Part shown: positions 17,331-29,737 of the stretch, piece after piece
Position numbering within the stretch: the first letter of the stretch is position 1
How the letters are laid out: the number at the start of each line of letters is the position of its first letter
NCBI GenBank assembly: GCA_002886105.1
Contig: CP025776.1
Location: forward strand, 4,836,001-4,900,000
Length of the DNA stretch: 64,000 nucleotides
Reading direction: 5' to 3'
Origin: Enterobacter sp. EA-1
GTDB lineage: Bacteria; Pseudomonadota; Gammaproteobacteria; Enterobacterales; Enterobacteriaceae
Notes under the pieces: generated by a model
Told to the model about the DNA's origin: nothing
The model's input: the letters and a program-made list of their open reading frames with translations, nothing else
Databases searched by the model: none
Program-made: the position numbers and the translations under genes

Positions 17331-18622
17331 ATGAAAGTATTAGTGATTGGTAACGGCGGGCGCGAGCACGCGCTGGCCCTGGAAAGCAGCACAGTCACCG
17401 CTGGTTGAAACCGTTTTTGTTGCTCCGGGTAATGCCGGCACCGCGCTTGAGCCTGCGCTGCAAAACGTCGCAATCGGCGCCACCGATATTCCTGCACTGT
17501 TGAGTTTCGCGCAGAACGAAAAAATCGATCTGACCATCGTTGGCCCGGAAGCTCCGCTGGTGATTGGCGTGGTGGATGCATTCCGCGCTGCAGGTCTGAC
17601 GATTTTTGGCCCAACGCAGGGCGCGGCGCAGCTGGAAGGCTCCAAAGCGTTCACCAAAGACTTCCCCGGCCCGCCACAACATCCCAACGGCGGAGTACCA
17701 GAATTTCACCGAGGTTGAACCCGCGCTGGCTTACCTGCGTGAAAAAGGCGCGCCCATCGTGATCAAAGCCGACGGTCTGGCTGCAGGCAAAGGCGTGATC
17801 GTCGCAATGACGCTTGAAGAAGCCGAAGCCGCCGTTAACGACATGCTGGCGGGCAATGCCTTTGGCGATGCGGGTCATCGCATCGTTATTGAAGAGTTCC
17901 TCGACGGCGAAGAAGCCAGCTTTATCGTGATGGTTGACGGCAAGCATGTCCTGCCGATGGCCACCAGCCGGATCACAAACGCGTGGGCGATGGCGACACC
18001 GGCCCGAACACCGGCGGTATGGGGCTTACTCGCCTGCCCCGGTGGTCACCGATGAAGTGCATCAGCGCACCATGGAACGTGTCATATGGCCAACCGTGCG
18101 CGGGATGGCAGCGGAAGGCAATACCTACACCGGTTTCCTGTATGCCGGTCTGATGATCGACAAGCAGGGCAACCCGAAAGTGATCGAGTTCAACTGCCGC
18201 TTTGGCGACCCGGAAACGCAACCGATCATGCTGCGTATGCAGTCCGATCTGGTGGAGCTTTGCCCCGGCGGCCTGCGAAGGTAAGCTGGATGAGAAAACC
18301 TCACAGTGGGACCCGCGCGCCTCGCTGGGTGTGGTCATCGCGGCCGGGGGTATCCGGGCAATTATCGCAATGGCGATGTGATCCACGGCCTGCCGCTGGA
18401 AGAAGCAGCGGACGGCAAAGTGTTCCACGCGGGTACCAAACTCGCCGCTGACGACCGGTGCTGACCAATGGCGGGCGTGTATTGTGCGTGACAGCGCTGG
18501 GCAATACCGTTGCTGAAGCGCAGCAGCGCGCTTACGCATTGATGAGCGATATTCACTGGGATGGCAGCTTCAGCCGCCGGGATATTGGTTACCGTGCGAT
18601 AGCACGCGAGCAGGGCAAGTAA
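17331..18622 (+). CDS. purD: Phosphoribosylamine-glycine ligase (GAR synthetase)
   Basis: ATP-grasp ligase making GAR from phosphoribosylamine and glycine. The N-domain opens [16 protein letters not shown]. The ATP-grasp core has [20 protein letters not shown] and [14 protein letters not shown], and [16 protein letters not shown] is the metal-binding region. About 429 residues. It is a textbook case of the CCWGG problem. The breaks at 17378, 17664, 17968, 18262 and 18456 all lie where CCTGG or CCAGG is needed, and they read CCCTGG, CCCCGG, CCGG, CCCCGG and CCGG. A further indel is at 18350. Second gene of purHD. Confidence 0.97.
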
Positions 18623-18641
18623 TTATTTCCTCACTCCCTGA

Positions 18642-18665
18642 CCCTCTCCACCAAAGGGGAGAGGG
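18642..18665. repeat. REP-like palindrome after purD
   Basis: CCCTCTCC-N8-GGGGAGAGGG forms a strong stem 20 nt after the purD stop and could end the purHD transcript. It resembles the arm composition at 5683-5711. Confidence 0.55.
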
Positions 18666-18713
18666 AACCGTTCAGTGGGCCCGCAAGGGGTGTCGCCGCC
18701 ATCTGGCAATTCA

Positions 18714-18738
18714 CCGGGTGGCGCTGCGCTAACCCCGA
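18714..18738. repeat. REP/BIME-like palindrome
   Basis: CCGGGTGGCGCTGCGCTAACCC resembles the REP core seen in Klebsiella and Salmonella relatives. It sits between the convergent ends of purD and yjaH. In E. coli this gap holds zraPSR. Confidence 0.5.
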
Positions 18739-18745
18739 CGACGTA

Positions 18746-19446
18746 TCAGAAACGTTTCTCTGTCGGTTGCCAGCGACAGAAGTCCTCATTCGCCACCAAC
18801 AACAGCTGTACGCCTTCCGGCGCTTCCAGCCACGCCACGCTGACCGCGGCTGAGGAGTGGCTCTGACGGCGTTCTACGCGCTCTAATGCGTACGCATCCA
18901 GATCCGGCTTCACCGTCTCACCTTCGCAGGTCTGCACCGTATGATTCGCCTGCCAGCGCCCCTGACGCAGCACCACACGCCCCCCGGCGCAGCGCATCGC
19001 TGGTCTGGCGGATTTGCTCTGCACGATAGCGGTAGAGTGCAATCTGGTCACTGGAGAGCTGCTGTTTCTGACCATCGACTTCCCGCTGCATAAAGCTCAA
19101 CTCTCCACGGTCGTCAAACCGGGCGCGAATATGTTCAGGGGGGAGTACTGTAGATATTGAGTTCGACGAGAGTCAACGCGTCGCCTTGCCAGCGATACTC
19201 GCCCAACGTGGTGTTCCCGTGATGCCACGGGCTAAAAGCGGAAAGCAGATGTGTCTCTCCACCGGAATCTTTACGCCAGATACGCACTGCGCCCTGATCG
19301 CCGGCAAAACCGCTGGCGGTAAACGGAGGCAGAGTGGAATCATGGCTGCAGGCAGCCAGCAACAGCGCGCCCACCAGCGTCAGCGGGCGACGCCAGAATG
19401 ACAAAAGGGGCGAAACCGCCCCTTCGACAAAACTGTTCACTGCCAC
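18746..19446 (-). CDS. yjaH: DUF1481 family lipoprotein YjaH
   Basis: Function unknown. The sequence shows a lipoprotein signal: a hydrophobic stretch then LLLAACSHDS, with the lipobox Cys. The body matches E. coli YjaH (RIWRKDSGG, LSFMQREVDGQKQQLSSDQIALYRYRAEQIR, VAWLEAPEGVQLLLVAN). About 231 residues. The ATG at 19446 lies 6 nt after the hupA stop; the signal peptide could instead begin a few codons later. Breaks near 19140 and 18985 (an expected CCAGGG reads CCCCCC on the plus strand). It belongs to the hemE-nfi-yjaG-hupA-yjaH run. Confidence 0.88.
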
Positions 19447-19452
19447 GCTGTC

Positions 19453-19723
19453 TTACTTAACAGAGTCTTTCAGTGCTTTACCAGAAACAAATGCCGGCAC
19501 GTTAGCTGCGGCGATTTTGATTTCTTTACCGGTCTGCGGGTTGCGGCCAGTACGCTCAGCGCGGTGGTTCACTTTGAAGGTACCGAAACCAACCAGTTGT
19601 ACAGCATCACCTTCTTTCAGAGACTCAGTAATAGCAGCCGGTGGATTCCAGTGCAGCTTTCGCTTGCGCTTTAGACAGATCAGCCTTGTCTGCAATTACA
19701 TCAATCAGTTGAGTCTTGTTCAT
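19453..19723 (-). CDS. hupA: DNA-binding protein HU-alpha
   Basis: Small histone-like protein that bends and compacts DNA, acting as a homodimer or with HU-beta. The start at 19721-19723 reads [20 protein letters not shown]. The DNA-binding arm is [22 protein letters not shown], ending KALKDSVK. 90 residues. One break near 19640, where AGCCAGGGTGG is expected and AGCCGGTGG is read. The 185 nt upstream (19724-19908) contain its promoter region but no other gene. Confidence 0.97.
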
Positions 19724-19908
19724 AAGTTATCCTTTCAATGTGTTTATCGCTTGCTAAGCATCGAGTGCGACGGAAATGCCTCAAAAGCACTCTCCTGCAT
19801 ACACGCACCGATAGCCACTTATTTTCGCCCCCAAATGTAGACCAGACGGGGGTGCGAAGGGAAGCCTTCTGGCACGACAAAACAGGCGTTAAATCACGTT
19901 TTATTGTC

Positions 19909-20500
19909 TCATTGCTGCAAATTTATACCGATATTGCTGTCGCCGGCCTCACGCAAGTCTGCGCGTAGCCCTTTGATCAACTCAATGTCGCGTTCTTCGC
20001 AGTCAGCCAGAAGGCGGAAAATCTCCCACTGAATGTCCCATTCCTGCTCTACAGCGGGGTTCAGTCGCAGCTCTTCATCGGTCATTTCACGACCCGCCCG
20101 GGTCATTTCCAGCATCGCGACGGTAGTGATAGAAGTCTTGCTGACCTCAATGGCATGCTCAAGCGTTTCGCCGCTCAGGCGTGAATGAATCAATTCGCTT
20201 AATGCCACGCAGGCATCGATCGCCGGGTAGACGCCATACAAATCGTAATCATCAGCCGCCGGAATCGCCTCTTCCAGCTTCTCAAGCTGGCTGTCGAAAT
20301 TCACCTTCGCGTCTTTTACCACCTGCGTTTCCCACACCGCAGTCGAGAATACGGCGGTAGAGCTGCGCGTCGCCAAACTCCGTTTGCTGACAAAACATGG
20401 CGTAATTGGGGTACATGCGTTCGCACAGACAAGCCATAAAGACAACGTGCTGCCAGCTTTCCAGCTTTTCCAGACGCAAGTGAATCGGGTTTTGTAACAT
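19909..20500 (-). CDS. yjaG: DUF416 family protein YjaG
   Basis: Conserved cytoplasmic protein of unknown function. The start at 20500 reads MLQNPIHLRLEKLESWQHV. The middle is LYGVYPAIDACVALSELIHSRLSGETLEHA, and the end EERDIELIKGLRADLREAGDSNIG. 196 residues, as in E. coli. One break near 20335, where the expected CCTGG after Leu-Asp reads CTGCGG. It lies 32 nt after nfi and upstream of hupA in the same direction. Confidence 0.94.
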
Positions 20501-20532
20501 GATCGCTTCTCAAAGTCGGTATTAGGCGCAGT

Positions 20533-21215
20533 TTACCTGATATCACGCTGAATTGCCTGCCAACGCGTGAACGCCGGACGACCGGACGCCACGGCATCTG
20601 CCCAGCGCGTCGGCTCAGGCAGGCGGTAGCCTTTCATACAGCGCTGCACCCACGCCAGAGCACTATCCTCGGGCTCACCCGGTGCCCGGTCGTGATAAAC
20701 AACGGATTGCAGCGTGCTTTACTGCGCCACACCCATGCCAGCTTCTCACCTTTATCCATCAGCGGCGACAACGCGCCGGGCTCGTCGGCAAGCGGCTCAA
20801 ACTTACCGCACAAGCGCTTTTTCGCCACGCCAATGGTGGGCACATCCACCAGCAGGCCAAAGTGACTGGCAACGCCAAGGCGACGCGGGTGGGAGATGCC
20901 GTGACCGTCCACAAAGAGCAGATCCGGCTTTTGCGACAGCTGTTCCCACGCCGCCAGCAACGCCGGATACTCACGAAACGACAGGAAACCCGGAATATAA
21001 GGCATGGTGGTGGGAATACGCGCCACCTGATACTCGATAAGCGCCAACGACGGGTACGAAAGCAGCACCATGGCCGCTCGCGTCACTTCACCACCCTGCT
21101 CGAAACCTACATCCGCACCGCCGATCACTGTCGGCGGATCGTTATCAAGGCGATCCTCATGGATCACCGATGAAGCCAGTTCACGTTGTTGGTCGCGTAG
21201 TGACGCGAGATCCAT
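20533..21215 (-). CDS. nfi: Endonuclease V (deoxyinosine 3' endonuclease)
   Basis: Nicks DNA one base 3' of deoxyinosine, starting repair of deaminated adenine. The active-site region [17 protein letters not shown] is intact, with [19 protein letters not shown] and [22 protein letters not shown]. About 226 residues. The ATG at 21215 ([10 protein letters not shown]) lies 9 nt after the hemE stop. A break near 20670 at the expected CCAGG (read CCCGAGG) shifts the last 45 codons; the true end runs to 20533. Confidence 0.95.
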
Positions 21216-21224
21216 ATTCTCTCC

Positions 21225-22286
21225 TTACTGATGCCGGAGGCCGACAGACGGTGCACTGCCTCCACAAATGCGCCGGCATGTTCCGGCGGAACATCCTGAT
21301 GAATGCCATGCCCAAGGTTAAACACATGGCCCTCGCCTTTGCCGAAGCCCGCCAGAATGGAAGCGACTTCTTCTTCAATACGCGCAGGCGGTGCATACAG
21401 CATGGACGGATCCATATTCCCTTGCAGGGCGACTTTGTGCCCTACACGACGGCGTGCATCGGCGATGTCCGTTGTCCAGTCCAGACCCAACGCATCACAA
21501 CCGGTCTCCGCCATCGCTTCCAGCCACTGTCCGCCACCTTTGGTAAACAGCGTGACCGGCACACGACGGCCTTCATTTTCACGCAACAGGCCATCAACGA
21601 TTTTATGCATGTAATAGAGCGAGAACTGTTGATAATCACGCCCCGTGAGAACGCCGCCCCGGTGTCAAAAATCATCACCGACTGCGCCCGGATCTGCGCG
21701 TTAAGGTACAACGTGACGCTTTGCGCCAGCTTATCCAGCAGCTGATGCAGCGTATTCGGGTCGGCGTACATCATTTTTTGATCACGGTAAAGGCTTTGCT
21801 GCTGCCGCCTTCCACCATGTAGGTCGCCAGCGTCCGAGGGGACTCCCGGAGAAGCCAATCAGCGGCACCTCGCCTTTCAGCTCGCGACGAATGGTGCGCA
21901 CAGCGTTCATTACATAACCCAGCTCGCTTTCCGGGTCCGGCACCGGGAGTTTCTCGACATCCGCTTTTGAGGTGATGGGGAAGTGAACCGCGGCCCTTCA
22001 CCCGCTTCGAAATAGAGCCCAAGGCCCATCGCGTCCGGTACGGTGAGAATGTCCGAGAAGAGGATCGCCGCATCAAGCGGATAGCGACGCAGCGGTTGTA
22101 GCGTCACTTCGCAGGCAAGGTCCGCGTTTTTACACAGCGACATAAAGTCGCCCGCTTGTGCGCGCGCGTCGCTTTGTATTCCGGTAAATAGCGGCCCGCC
22201 CCACGGCGCATCATCCATACCGGCGTCATGTCTACTGGCTGGCGCTGAAGCGCGCGCAGGTAACGATCGTTTTTCAGTTCGGTCAT
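21225..22286 (-). CDS. hemE: Uroporphyrinogen decarboxylase
   Basis: Decarboxylates uroporphyrinogen III to coproporphyrinogen III in heme synthesis. The start at 22284-22286 reads [27 protein letters not shown]. Conserved [53 protein letters not shown] and [15 protein letters not shown]. About 354 residues. Breaks near 22208, 22148, 21980, 21840, 21655 and 21235. Several coincide with expected CCWGG (for example the GSPWTLA region at 21835-21845). Confidence 0.96.
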
Positions 22287-22325
22287 TGTCAGTTCCTTAA
22301 GCGTCAGGCCGCCAGTATATACGCC

Positions 22326-23100
22326 TTACTCGTACTCTGCGCGGCACATCGCCACCGTGTCTTCGATCAGACGGCGCGCGACGGTGCCCGGCGGCGGCAA
22401 CAGGGGTAAATCGTCATAACGATACCAGCCCGCATCCAGCAGCTCTTTCGTGTCGATATGAATATCACCGCTGTCATAGTCCGCCATAAAGGCAGTCATT
22501 AATGATTGGGGAAAGGGCCATGGCTGAGAGGTAACATAACGCAAATTTTTAACCTTAATGCCACTCTCTTCCATCACTTCGCGGGCCACTGCCTGCTCCG
22601 GGTTTCGCCTACTTCCAACAAACCCGGCAAGCACAGTGTAAATCCCGTTACGATGGCGCGTATGCTGCGCCAGAAGAATCGCGTCATCGCGGCGGATGGC
22701 GACGATAATGCAGGGGGGCTATTTGCGGATAGTAGCGCTCACGGCAGTGATCACACAGCATTGCCCACTCGGTTTTGCTCGGGTGCATGGTGTGCCCGCA
22801 GTAACCGCAAAACTGATGTGAACGGTAAAATTCCGCCAGTTGCACGCCGCGCCCGGCCAACTGGAACAGCCCGGCATCCTGATCGATCACTCCGGCGTAC
22901 GGATCCCCATATCCGGCGGCGATTCTGGCGGATCATCCATACCGGTTCGCCCTGCCATTCACCGATATGAAGCGCGCTCTGCCCCACAAGATCGAAATTT
23001 CCTGCCTGCCCATGTGGTAATTCTCCACCGGGCAACCATAATTTTGTTCATGGCTTACGATCCACCAGCCATGATCCCGGGCGTCAATAATACGTACCAT
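22326..23100 (-). CDS. nudC: NAD(+) diphosphatase / RNA NAD-decapping hydrolase
   Basis: Nudix hydrolase that cleaves NADH and removes NAD caps from RNA. The zinc site is CGYCG...CDHC, and the Nudix box residues REVMEESGI lie near 22550. C-terminal [16 protein letters not shown]. About 257 residues from the ATG at 23098-23100 ([13 protein letters not shown]). Breaks near 23040, 22960, 22905, 22720 and 22615. It is separated from divergent rsd by about 90 nt. hemE follows in the same direction after 39 nt. Confidence 0.96.
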
Positions 23101-23192
23101 TTGGTGCACTACCTTAGCTTCACTGGCATTTTGTTAACATTATTATTACATTTGGGTGAGCATTTTTTCACTTACATATTGCGGAGCCAATT

Positions 23193-23704
23193 ATGCTAAA
23201 CCAGTTAGAAAGCCTGACAGAGCGCGTTGGAGGAAGTAACACACTTGTCGACCATTGGTTGCTAGTACGTAAGCAACTTCTCGTTTCTTACTACAATCTG
23301 GTTGGCATTAAGCCCTCGGCAAAGGATCGTACATGCAGCTTAATGAAAAGCGCTGGACGATTTCTGTCACAACCTCGGGTGGAGTACCTCTCCGCAGGTC
23401 ACTTCAGTATTTATGAACGCGTCATTCGCGAAATGGAAGGGAGCAATCCACTTTTTAATCGCTAACCAGCTCTATCCGCTGCTGGAAGCCAACACCCTCG
23501 AAATCATGAATTACTACGATACCAGCCCCACCGGAAAACGCCATTGATGATGATAACTGTCTGGAATTCCAGCAGGCGCTTTCCGACATCGGCGAGGCGC
23601 TGGAGGCCCGCTTTATGCTGGAAGACAAACTGATCGTGCTGGCTTTTGATAACAATCTCAAAGAGAGCGCCAATGACGAAAGCGGCATGGCGCGCCCTGC
23701 TTGA
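23193..23704 (+). CDS. rsd: Regulator of sigma D (anti-sigma-70 factor)
   Basis: Binds sigma-70 in stationary phase and frees core RNA polymerase for other sigma factors. N-terminus [23 protein letters not shown], then [38 protein letters not shown] and [24 protein letters not shown]. The C-terminus ends MARPA. About 160-170 residues. GGAGCC ribosome site at 23182. Breaks near 23325, 23460 and 23530. A strong terminator follows. Confidence 0.93.
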
Positions 23705-23741
23705 ATTCTTAAAAAAGTAACGCGTAGTTTAAAAAGCAGTT

Positions 23742-23766
23742 CCCCGTCTGAGGACGGGGGTTTTTT
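23742..23766 (+). terminator. rsd intrinsic terminator
   Basis: CCCCGTC-TGAG-GACGGGG followed by seven T residues, 37 nt after the rsd stop. Confidence 0.9.
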
Positions 23767-23770
23767 CTTG

Positions 23771-23910
23771 TCGGAGTGCCTATCTCTCCACTACATGATT
23801 CGCAATGCCGCGAAGCGGCGCGAAAGATGAAGTGGAAAAGGCTGAGACCGTTAATTCGGGATCCGCGGAACCTGATCGGGTTAAGACCTGCGAAGGGAAC
23901 AAGAGTAATC
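23771..23910 (+). promoter_or_regulatory. TPP riboswitch (THI element) controlling thiC
   Basis: The conserved core is present: TCGGAGTGCC, GGCTGAGACC, TTCGGGATCCGCGGAACCTGATC, then ACCTGCGAAGGGAACAAGAG. Thiamine pyrophosphate binding to this leader shuts off thiC in E. coli. The P3 arm is unusually long here, with CCACT...AGTGG enclosing a GCCGC-GAA-GCGGC hairpin. The downstream ACCCTTACGGGCGGT (23930-23945) probably belongs to the expression platform. Confidence 0.93.
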
Positions 23911-24000
23911 CATTCACATCAACCACCCTTACGGGCGGTTTGTTGCCATTACTCCATCCGTCGTCTGACAAGCCATCTCCTTTTAATTCTGGAATGAGCT

Positions 24001-26516
<2,516 letters not shown>

Positions 26517-26524
<8 letters not shown>

Positions 26525-27273
26525 TCGCGATTTTATGCGCTACAGCCGCCAGATCCTGCTGGAAGATATTGCCATTGTCGGCCAGCAAAGCTGCTTGCCA
26601 GCTGGTGCTGGTTGTCGGCCTTGGTGGCCTCGGCGCCCCTGCGGCGGTGTACCTTGCCGGTGCAGGTATCGGCACGCTGGTGCTGGCGGATGACGATGCT
26701 GTGCATCTGAGCAACCTTCAGCGGCAGATCCTCTTTACCACCGATGATATCAATCAGCCAAAACCCGTGGTTACCGCACAGCGGTTGCAGCAACTTAACC
26801 CCGATATTGCGCTGATTCCCCTGCAACAACGCTTAAACGGCGAGGCGCTGCGCCAGCAGGTTGCTCAGGCTGATGTGGTGCTCGATTGCAGTGACAATAT
26901 GGTCACACGACAGGCCGTTAACGCAGCCTGCGTCGCGCTGGAAACCCCGCTGGTTACCGCCAGCGCAGTCGGTTTTGGCGGCCAGCTCATGGTGCTGACG
27001 CCGCCCGGCAGCAAGGTTGCTATCGCTGCCTGTGGCCGGACGAAAGCGAACCGGAACGCAACTGCCGCACGGCGGGGATTGTGGGGCCGGTGGTGGGGAT
27101 CATGGGCGCAATGCAGGCACTGGAAGCCATCAAATTGTTGAGCGGCATGCACACCACTAGCGGCGAACTGCGTCTGTTTGATGCCCGCACCAATCTCTGG
27201 CGAACCCCCGGCGCTACATCGCGCCAGCAATTGCCCGGTTTGCGGAGGGCGAGATGCAAATACGCTTCAATGA
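26517..27273 (+). CDS. thiF: ThiS adenylyltransferase
   Basis: E1-like enzyme that adenylates the ThiS C-terminus as part of sulfur delivery to the thiazole. The nucleotide-binding loop [19 protein letters not shown] is intact (26610-26665), with [15 protein letters not shown] and VVLDCSDNM. The zinc motif near the end reads CPVCGG in the reconstructed frame. About 250 residues. Breaks near 26595, 27012, 27075 and 27220. Overlaps both thiE and thiS. Confidence 0.95.
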
Positions 27274-27454
27274 CGAACCGATACGCTGCACTGCCGGGCT
27301 TTCCATTGCCGCGCTGCTTAATCAGCTCGACCAGTTAAAACCGGGCGTCGCACTGGCGTTAAACGAACAGATCCTGCCGCGCGAGCGGTGGGAAGACCAT
27401 CTTGTGCAGGACGGCGATCGGATCCTGCTGTTTCCAGGTTATTGCAGGGGCTGA
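27254..27454 (+). CDS. thiS: Sulfur carrier protein ThiS
   Basis: Ubiquitin-like 66-residue carrier whose C-terminal Gly-Gly is thiocarboxylated. The body matches the family ([22 protein letters not shown] ... [12 protein letters not shown]). As printed, the last six residues read PGYCRG rather than QVIAGG. An inserted C at about 27434 and a lost G at about 27450 compensate each other and hide the error. The corrected end carries Gly-Gly. Confidence 0.93.
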   Translation: MQIRFNDEPIRCTAGLSIAALLNQLDQLKPGVALALNEQILPRERWEDHLVQDGDRILLFPGYCRG

Positions 27455-27455
27455 G

Positions 27456-28227
27456 ATGTTACGTATTGCAGATAAAACATTTTCTTCACGGCTGTTTACC
27501 GGTACAGGTAAGTTCGCCGCACCACATCTTATGATCGATGCTATCCGCGCATCCGGCAGCGAGCTGGTGACGCTGGCGATGAAACGGGTCGATCTGCGCC
27601 AGCACAGCGATGGTATTTTGCAGCCACTGCGTGAAGCGGGCGTGACGCTGTTGCCCAACACATCGGGGGCAAAAAATGCAGAAGAGGCTATCTTTGCCGC
27701 GCAGCTGGCGCGGGAAGCGCTCGGTACCCACTGGTTAAAACTGGAGATTCACCCGGATGCGCGCTGGCTGCTGCCCGATCCGATAGAAACCCTGCGCGCT
27801 GCGGAAAAGCTGGTGCAAATGGGTTTTGTCGTGCTGCCCTATTGCGGTGCCGATCCGGTACTGTGTAAGCGGCTGGAAGAGGCGGGCTGCGCAGCGGTGA
27901 TGCCGCTTGGCGCGCCTATTGGATCAAACCAGGGGCTGGAAACGCGCGCAATGCTGGAGATCATCATCGAGCAGGCCAGCGTGCCGGTGGTGGTGGATGC
28001 GGGCATTGGCGCACCCAGCCATGCTGCCCGGCGTTGGAGATGGGGGCCGATGCGGTGCTGGTGAATACCGCCATCGCCGTGGCCGACGACCCGGTCACTA
28101 TGGCGCGCGCTTTCCGCCCCGGCGGTAGAAGCCGGTTCGTTGGCGCGCGATGCCGTACCCGGTGCGCGCGCCAGCGTTACGCAACCGCCACCAGCCCGCT
28201 CACCAGTTTCCGGAGAGTGCCTTATGA
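27456..28227 (+). CDS. thiG: Thiazole synthase
   Basis: Forms the thiazole phosphate ring from DXP, dehydroglycine and ThiS thiocarboxylate. N-terminus [21 protein letters not shown]. Active-site and phosphate-binding blocks [55 protein letters not shown] and [18 protein letters not shown]. 256 residues. Breaks near 28032, 28120, 28170 and 28209 (CCTGG read CCGG). The stop overlaps the thiH ATG. Confidence 0.96.
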
Positions 28228-29383
28228 CCACCTTTACCGAACGTTGGCGGCAACTGAACTGGGACGATATTCGTCTGCGGATCCACAGCAAAACCTCGGC
28301 GGATGTCGAGCGGGCGCTCCATTCGCCACACATCACGCGCGAAGATTTGATGGCGCTGCTCTCCCCCGCCGCCAGCGACTTTCTTGAGCCGATGGCGCAG
28401 CAGGCGCAGAAACTCACCCGCCAGCGTTTTGGCAACACGGTCAGTTTCTATGTGCCGCTGTATCTTTCCAATCTCTGCGCAAATGATTGCACCTATTGCG
28501 GCTTCTCGATGAGCAATCATCTGAAACGCAAGACGCTGGATGAGAATGAGATTGCCCGCGAGTGCGCCGCGCTACGCGAGCTGGGGTTTGAGCATCTGCT
28601 GTTGGTCACCGGTGAACATCAGGGAAAAGTGGGGATGGATTATTTTCGCCGCCATTTTCCTTCCATTCGCCGCCAGTTCGCTTCATTACAGATGGAAGTT
28701 CAGCCTCTCGCTCAGGGAAGAGTATGCCGAGCTGAAAACCCTCGGTCTGGATGGCGTCATGGTCTATCAGGAGACCTACCACCAAAGCATGTACGCGAAA
28801 CATCATCTGCGGGGGTAAAAAGCAGGATTTTTTCTGGCGGCTGGAAACACCGGATCGATTAGGGCGTGCGGGGATCGATAAAATCGGTCTTGGGGCATTA
28901 ATTGGTCTGAGCGACAGCTGGCGGGTGGACTGCTATATGGTGGCGGAACACCTGTTGTGGTTACAGCAACACTACTGGCAGAGTCGCTACTCCATCTCAT
29001 TTCCCCGTTTGCGGCCCTGCGCGGGCGGTATTGAGCCGGCATCGATCATGGATGAACGCCAACTGGTGCAAACCATTTGTGCTTTCCGCCTGCTGGCGCC
29101 GGATGTTGAGCTGTCGCTCTCGACCCGCGAATCCCCCCACTTTCGCGATCACGTTATCCCACTGGCCATCAATAACGTCAGCGCGTTTTCCAAAACGCAG
29201 CCAAAGGGCGGCTATGCAGATGATCATCCGGAACTGGAACAGTTTAGCCCTCATGACGGACGTCGCCCGCAAGAAGTCGCCAGCGCGTTGATGGCGCGTG
29301 GGTTGCAACCGGTATGGAAAGATTGGGATAGCTGGTTGGGACGCGCGCCGCAAAAAAATAGCAACGGACTGATAATGAATTAA
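28224..29383 (+). CDS. thiH: 2-iminoacetate (dehydroglycine) synthase
   Basis: Radical SAM tyrosine lyase that supplies dehydroglycine to ThiG. The cluster motif is intact in [14 protein letters not shown] (C-x3-C-x2-C, 28470-28510). [60 protein letters not shown] and [16 protein letters not shown] follow. About 378 residues. Breaks near 28710, 28815 and 29200. Last gene of the thiCEFSGH operon. Confidence 0.96.
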
Positions 29384-29455
29384 AATTTCCCGGCACCGCT
29401 CGTAAAAACATGAGAGTGTTGTCGCACACAGACAGCCCGATCGTGCATTCTATCG

Positions 29456-29477
29456 CTGTCAGTTATCTTACTGACAG
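29456..29477. repeat. Perfect inverted repeat
   Basis: CTGTCAGT-6 nt-ACTGACAG forms an 8-bp stem in the thiH-downstream gap. It lacks a T tract, so it is not an obvious terminator; it may be an operator or an mRNA hairpin. Confidence 0.4.
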
Positions 29478-29490
29478 GAGTTTAGGCACC

Positions 29491-29625
29491 ATGAATCCCC
29501 CTCATGAGCTTATACTGACTCCCTCCCTCGGCTGGCGTAAAAAACCAGCCAGTTTTATCTGCATCACCCATCACAGCCATAGAGCACAATATTTAGTCAT
29601 AGCATCCTCTCCGAGGGCGTTATAA
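29491..29625 (+). CDS. Putative small ORF, 44 codons, unrecognised
   Basis: ATG with an AGGAG ten bases upstream. The product begins MNPPHELILTPSLGWRKKP and ends with a stop inside TATAAT. I do not recognise it. E. coli has the poorly characterised htrC between thiH and rpoC, so this could be a remnant or a frame-broken start of something similar, but I cannot confirm that. The rest of 29384-29737 holds two hairpins and a likely promoter. Confidence 0.2.
   Translation: MNPPHELILTPSLGWRKKPASFICITHHSHRAQYLVIASSPRAL
29530..29556 (+). terminator. Possible terminator downstream of thiH
   Basis: GGCTGG-9 nt-CCAGCC followed by AGTTTTA. A modest stem with a short T tract; it would end the thi operon transcript. 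Confidence 0.4.
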
Positions 29626-29737
29626 TCCGGCGCACAGTTAATGTCAGCACGGCAACGTGTTCGATGTGAATAAGACAAATTCTTTTCTCCAGCCCCTATA
29701 CTTTTACCAGCCACCACTATGATGAATGATCAAGGAT

